Below are positions 6,973-7,133 of a stretch of 7,133 bases of DNA, one piece after another. The notes below the pieces were generated by a model. That model had not been told where the DNA came from, ran no database searches, and was given only the letters and a program-made list of their open reading frames with translations. Origin of the DNA: an uncultured Bacilli bacterium (GTDB taxonomy: Bacteria > Bacillota_I > Bacilli_A > RFN20 > CAG-288). A program made the position numbers and the translations under genes. Each line of letters begins with the position of its first letter. Positions within the stretch are counted from its first letter, which is position 1. Where the stretch lies: the NCBI GenBank assembly GCA_934700375.1, contig CAKUXT010000106.1:1-7133 (forward strand), in the 5' to 3' direction.

Positions 6973-7003
6973 ACGAAAATGAAATCACTTATTTCACAAT
7001 CGT
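6973..7003. repeat. 31-base symmetric dyad in the intergenic region
   Basis: On the plus strand ACGA-AAA-TGAAAT-CACTT-ATTTCA-CAA-TCGT forms matching inner (6 bp) and outer (4 bp) arms around a five-base centre. It lies about 70 bases upstream of the predicted -35 of the small membrane-protein gene. It could be an operator. As RNA on the minus strand it could form a weak AT-rich hairpin followed by TTTT, hence a poor terminator for an upstream gene. Chance is possible in AT-rich DNA. Confidence 0.35.
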
Positions 7004-7031
7004 TAAACCGCTTACATTTTCAACTGACAAA

Positions 7032-7048
7032 ATCATTGCATAAATGAT
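7032..7048. repeat. Second short dyad, 6-5-6 architecture
   Basis: ATCATT and AATGAT flank the five-base centre GCATA. On the minus strand it is followed by TTTTG. Its centre is about 52 bases from that of the neighbouring dyad. The arms differ in sequence from the other dyad, so a shared binding protein is not indicated by the bases themselves. It may be a weak terminator for a gene ending near 7074. Confidence 0.25.
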
Positions 7049-7073
7049 CGATTTTCTTTCTTTTAAGCTTGCT

Positions 7074-7133
7074 TCAAGAAAAAAGCCGGTTGCGCTGCTT
7101 TATTCTAGATAGTTCTTCTGCATCTCTTAGATC
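7074..7133 (-). CDS. Possible C-terminal tail of an upstream gene (partial)
   Basis: Reading leftward from the window edge, one minus-strand frame stays open for 19 codons to TGA at 7076-7074. It gives DLRDAEELSRIKQRNRLFS, a charged and helix-like end. The other two minus-strand frames stop within 27 bases of the edge. The fragment is too short to recognise and could be chance. If real, it is a co-oriented gene about 200 bases upstream of the small membrane-protein gene. Confidence 0.3.
   Translation of the reverse strand, partial: DLRDAEELSRIKQRNRLFS

Noticed and set aside
6911..6982. Short plus-strand frame of 23 codons starting at the ATG at 6911
   Set aside because: It has no ribosome site and no recognisable protein features, and it lies over the promoter region of the minus-strand gene.

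Overview
The window carries most of an oligopeptide (Opp-type) ABC importer operon. It is transcribed leftward on the minus strand in the order oppA-oppB-oppC-oppD, with a small membrane-protein gene just upstream. Trp is encoded by TGG (for example in OppB) and TGA is used as a stop (oppA, oppC), so the genetic code is standard. Strong AGGAGG-type ribosome sites, a lipobox signal peptide and the Opp subunit sequences point to a Gram-positive Bacillota. The oversized Opp subunits recall Erysipelotrichia and Mollicutes relatives, but that placement is inference from memory and was not tested. The mycoplasma code is ruled out.

Layout from right to left, following transcription. Positions 7133-7074 hold a possible C-terminal tail of an upstream gene. 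Positions 7073-6870 are an AT-rich intergenic stretch with two dyad symmetries and a good promoter placed so close to the next ATG that the mRNA is probably leaderless. Positions 6869-6453 encode a 138-residue, three-helix membrane protein resembling DUF3899. A 95-base gap then holds the oppA promoter and ribosome site. OppA (6357-4030) is a 775-residue lipoprotein. A 28-base perfect palindrome followed by a short T run separates it from oppB (3930-2899). oppC (2897-1035) and oppD (1033 to beyond position 1) follow with single-base gaps, which suggests translational coupling. oppF is expected beyond the left edge but is not seen.

The parts form one machine: OppA captures peptide outside, OppB and OppC form the channel, and OppD (with a presumed OppF) hydrolyses ATP. 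The unusual aspect is size. OppC carries roughly 300 extra residues outside the membrane, OppD carries about 165 extra Lys/Glu-rich residues inside its ATPase domain, and OppA is about 200 residues longer than typical. The importer looks elaborated on both faces of the membrane. This is a variation on a known system, not an entirely new one.
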